Part shown: positions 6,991 through 8,659 of the stretch, one piece after another
Layout of the letters: every line of letters starts with the position of its first letter
How positions within the stretch are numbered: the first letter of the stretch is position 1
From: an uncultured Hungatella sp.
GTDB lineage: Bacteria; Bacillota; Clostridia; Lachnospirales; Lachnospiraceae
Assembly (NCBI GenBank): GCA_910586845.1
Contig: CAJUJV010000014.1
Span: forward strand, 52,116 to 60,774
DNA: 8,659 bases
Reading direction: 5' to 3'
Program-made: the position numbers and the translations under genes
Notes under the pieces: generated by a model
The model's database searches: none
What the model saw: only the letters and a program-made list of their open reading frames with translations
Told to the model about the DNA's origin: nothing

Positions 6991-8005
6991 CTTCCTCTTC
7001 TCCTTTCCTGTCAAACCGGCAGAAACGCTGATACCTTTCTGCCAGCTCTGCCGTCTTTCCGGCAAAACCGGCATACATTTCCCTCACCGGATCCGAATCT
7101 TCGTGGCTGGTGATCCAGGCCAGAAGCTGGATCCTTCTGGCCATGATCATGGTGGGAATCTCCCGGATATCCTCTTTTCTCAGCGGAAGCACTGTCTCGT
7201 ATCCCTCAAGCCAGGCCCGGACCCACTGTTCCAGCCTTATATTATCTTCCAGAAAACTGAAAGTTCCCGCCAGATCGTACAGATGCCATCCAAAACCGCA
7301 GTCATCAAAGTCAAGAACCTGCATCACACCGTCCTTCTTCAGCAGATTCGCCGCCCGCAGATCACTGTGGATCAGGCCGAAATTGTCTTCTCTCTCCCCG
7401 TAACTGATCAGACGTCTCCGGATCCTGCAGCAGGTCTCATCCAGAAGATCATACTGCTGCCGGGTTAAATCCCGACACTGCCTCCAGTCCCCCAGCAGTC
7501 CCTGTCTTCCCACCATATGTTCCCAGTCCCACCGGGGTCTGTCCAGTGTCCCCGCCCCGCTCCACTCAGCAATATCCTCATGGAGAAGCGCCGCGATCCG
7601 TCCGATCTCATAAAAATCTCTCCGGGCCCGGACAGTATCCGCGGCATCCGGATGATATCCTTCCAGATAGGAAAATACTACACACACATACTCCTGTCCT
7701 TCTGCCTTTGTCACTGTCAGAAACCTTCCCTGTCCGTTTGGAAGAGGGCACACCGCCTTCACTCTGTTCCCGCTCTGCAGGCGAAGCAGCCACTGCAGTT
7801 CTGCCTCGATCTCTTTCACGCTGTGATACCCGATTCTGGATACCCTCATAACCTGCCGCGGCCGTCCGTCTGTCAGATCTTTCAGCAGAAATGTAGCATT
7901 TTCCGACAGCTGCAGGAGACTGATCTCCCGCTCTCTCTCCCACAGATAAAGGCGGCATGCCTGCTCTGCCGCCTTCCTGTAGCCTTCCAGTCCTGTAAAA
8001 TTCAT
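6983..8005 (-). CDS. Phosphotransferase of the APH/choline kinase fold (SrkA/YihE-like)
   Basis: A 340-residue cytoplasmic kinase-fold protein. The catalytic loop reads GLIHSDLRAANLL (210-222), giving catalytic Asp215 and metal-binding Asn220, followed by QVLDFDDCGFGWHLYDLA (229-246), where Asp232 is the second metal ligand. The N-terminal lobe has a phosphate-binding type segment LSENATFLLKD (33-43), then QVMRVSR (51-57) and EIEAEL (65-70). The DFDDCG.G...YDLA pattern is typical of the group containing the stress kinase SrkA and homoserine kinase II rather than clinical aminoglycoside kinases, so a resistance role is not implied. Its ribosome site (AGGA, 8013-8016) lies within the last codons of the CBS gene, 7 nt before the ATG; the gap between the genes is 3 bp. 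Its end overlaps the lyase start by 8 bp (ATGTTTAG). Substrate unknown: a small metabolite, a sugar or a protein are all possible. Confidence 0.85.
   Translation of the reverse strand: MNFTGLEGYRKAAEQACRLYLWEREREISLLQLSENATFLLKDLTDGRPRQVMRVSRIGYHSVKEIEAELQWLLRLQSGNRVKAVCPLPNGQGRFLTVTKAEGQEYVCVVFSYLEGYHPDAADTVRARRDFYEIGRIAALLHEDIAEWSGAGTLDRPRWDWEHMVGRQGLLGDWRQCRDLTRQQYDLLDETCCRIRRRLISYGEREDNFGLIHSDLRAANLLKKDGVMQVLDFDDCGFGWHLYDLAGTFSFLEDNIRLEQWVRAWLEGYETVLPLRKEDIREIPTMIMARRIQLLAWITSHEDSDPVREMYAGFAGKTAELAERYQRFCRFDRKGEEEDV
7000..7004 (-). promoter_or_regulatory. Ribosome binding site of the lyase gene
   Basis: AGGAG on the minus strand, inside the kinase coding sequence, 9 nt before the lyase ATG at 6990. 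It fixes the lyase start within the end of the kinase gene and rejects the in-frame Met at 7074. Confidence 0.7.
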
Positions 8006-8008
8006 AGA

Positions 8009-8419
8009 TCATTCCTGACAGCTCATCTGATTATAACAATATCGGATAATATCTCTTCTGGTAATGATCCCGATAAACTTCTCCTGGTCATCTACCACAG
8101 GCACGAAATTCTGATTCAGCGCCTTATCGATCATATCCTCCATGGTGGCATCGATAGATACCGGCCTGTTGTCCGATCTTCTGGGGATAGTGGTCACCGG
8201 CATCTGTTCTGCGCCTTTCAGACTCAGATTATATTCATTCTTGATCCCCCAGAGCATATCCCCCTCTGTAATGGTCCCTATGTATTCCCCCTGCTTATTG
8301 ATCACCGGTACAGCCGTATAACGATGATACTCCATGATCTCAAGAGCCTGCCTCAGGGTCTGGTCATCATAGAGGAACGCCACTTCGCTTTTGGGAGTGA
8401 GAAAAAACAATATATTCAT
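8009..8419 (-). CDS. Small stand-alone CBS-domain-pair protein
   Basis: A 136-residue cytoplasmic protein made of two CBS domains and nothing else. CBS1 spans about 8-62 and CBS2 about 75-132. Each ends in the motif whose Thr and Asp usually hold the ribose of an adenosine ligand: GTITEGD (Thr51, Asp54) and GIITRRD (Thr120, Asp123). Such Bateman modules sense AMP, ATP, S-adenosylmethionine or cyclic di-AMP; small stand-alone pairs in Firmicutes such as DarB/CbpB bind cyclic di-AMP, but which ligand applies here cannot be told. The ATG at 8419 has AAGGAG (8431-8436) 11 nt upstream, a little far. It is the first gene of the operon, 3 bp ahead of the phosphotransferase, and its stop overlaps that gene's ribosome site, so it may report the cell's nucleotide state to the kinase; this is inference. 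Confidence 0.9.
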   Translation of the reverse strand: MNILFFLTPKSEVAFLYDDQTLRQALEIMEYHRYTAVPVINKQGEYIGTITEGDMLWGIKNEYNLSLKGAEQMPVTTIPRRSDNRPVSIDATMEDMIDKALNQNFVPVVDDQEKFIGIITRRDIIRYCYNQMSCQE

Positions 8420-8468
8420 AAAATACTCTGCTCCTTATCTGATTTGAGTCTTCTGATAGTATACAGAC

Positions 8469-8477
8469 ACTATACCA
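8469..8477 (-). promoter_or_regulatory. Extended -10 promoter of the CBS-kinase-lyase operon
   Basis: The minus strand reads TGGTATAGT: a TGn extension directly before a TATAGT -10 box. No convincing -35 is present at 16-18 bp, which extended -10 promoters tolerate. Transcription would start near 8461, giving a leader of about 42 nt. A second box, TATACT (8458-8463), lies just downstream without a recognisable -35, and the two form the imperfect dyad ATAGT-N8-ACTAT (8456-8473 region). Confidence 0.5.
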
Positions 8478-8557
8478 GAGACCTTTAACCATGATGTGAA
8501 CAATTTATTATGATTTTCTAAAATCGTCTTCAAAGTGTCTTCAGACAAAAACAAGAC

Positions 8558-8591
8558 AAAAAAGAAAAGCCCCTGTCGATCAAGGACTTTT
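8558..8591 (-). terminator. Rho-independent terminator after tRNA-Gly
   Basis: Read on the minus strand, AAAAGTCCTT (8591-8582) pairs with AGGGGCTTTT (8574-8565) through 10 bp including two G-U wobbles, around a 7-nt loop, and is followed by CTTTTTTG. The wobbles become C-A mismatches on the plus strand, so the structure only works for minus-strand transcripts. It ends the tRNA transcript and isolates it from the downstream CBS operon. Confidence 0.85.
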
Positions 8592-8605
8592 TCTTCTCAG
8601 TTTCA

Positions 8606-8659
8606 AGCGCGAGACGGGATTCGAACCCGCGACCCTCGCCTTGGCAAGGCGATACTCCA
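8606..8659 (-). tRNA. tRNA-Gly (GCC anticodon), 5' part beyond the window
   Basis: The minus strand shows the 3' three quarters of a tRNA. The anticodon stem TCGCC/GGCGA encloses the 7-nt loop TTGCCAA with anticodon GCC, which reads the glycine codons GGC and GGU. A 5-nt variable loop (GGGTC) follows, then the T arm GCGGG-TTCGAAT-CCCGT. The acceptor strand CTCGCGC and a U discriminator base (complement of 8606), usual for bacterial glycine tRNAs, end the gene. The next bases are TGA, so CCA is not encoded and must be added enzymatically. The D-arm start and 5' acceptor strand lie outside the window. Confidence 0.93.

Noticed and set aside
5623..7113. A 496-codon open frame on the plus strand opposite the lyase gene
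   Set aside because: It lies antisense to a clear heparinase II/III gene, its translation shows no recognisable domain and is rich in Pro, Arg and His, and it lacks a convincing ribosome site. It reflects codon use of the real gene.
6983..8005. Aminoglycoside resistance gene
   Set aside because: The kinase fold is shared, but the DFDDCG.G pattern and the operon with a CBS protein and a lyase point to a housekeeping or catabolic role; nothing specific indicates antibiotic modification.
7517..8488. A 323-codon open frame on the plus strand opposite the kinase and CBS genes
   Set aside because: It crosses two real genes, their junction and the operon promoter on the other strand, and its translation resembles no protein family.
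1..8659. CRISPR array, insertion sequence or phage genes
   Set aside because: No regularly spaced repeats, terminal inverted repeats, transposase, integrase or phage-like proteins are visible anywhere in the window.

Overview
This window looks like chromosome from a Gram-positive anaerobe of the Lachnospiraceae / Clostridium cluster XIVa type. The evidence is indirect: AGGAGG-type ribosome binding sites, a lipoprotein solute-binding protein with an Ala/Thr/Gly-rich linker after its lipobox, a YesM/YesN-type two-component pair, and roughly even base composition. The genus cannot be fixed from this sequence.

Left part (1-5106): a carbohydrate-sensing module. A family 1 extracellular solute-binding lipoprotein (7-1389, minus) faces away from a sensor histidine kinase (1643-3505, plus) and its AraC-type response regulator (3511-5106, plus). 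The roughly 250-base divergent intergenic region holds a good promoter for the kinase, a -10 box for the binding protein and a pair of exact 11-bp direct repeats spaced 21 bp apart, a plausible operator. The permease genes usually found with such a binding protein would lie left of the window.

Right part (5122-8419, all minus): three tightly packed genes read toward the two-component pair. In transcription order they are a small two-CBS-domain protein, a choline/aminoglycoside-kinase-fold phosphotransferase, and a heparinase II/III-type polysaccharide lyase with no signal peptide. Gaps are 3 bp and an 8-bp overlap, so they are almost certainly one operon, with an extended -10 promoter at about 8469-8477. 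The convergent ends of the two blocks share one hairpin (5107-5136).

Right edge (8558-8659): a partial tRNA-Gly(GCC) gene on the minus strand, followed by a Rho-independent terminator that separates it from the operon.

A reasonable working model, which is inference, is that the binding protein captures an oligosaccharide (possibly uronic-acid containing), the two-component system controls uptake, and the cytoplasmic lyase cleaves the imported material. The roles of the kinase and the CBS protein in this model are unknown. Individual gene families are familiar; the least expected element is the CBS-kinase-lyase operon.
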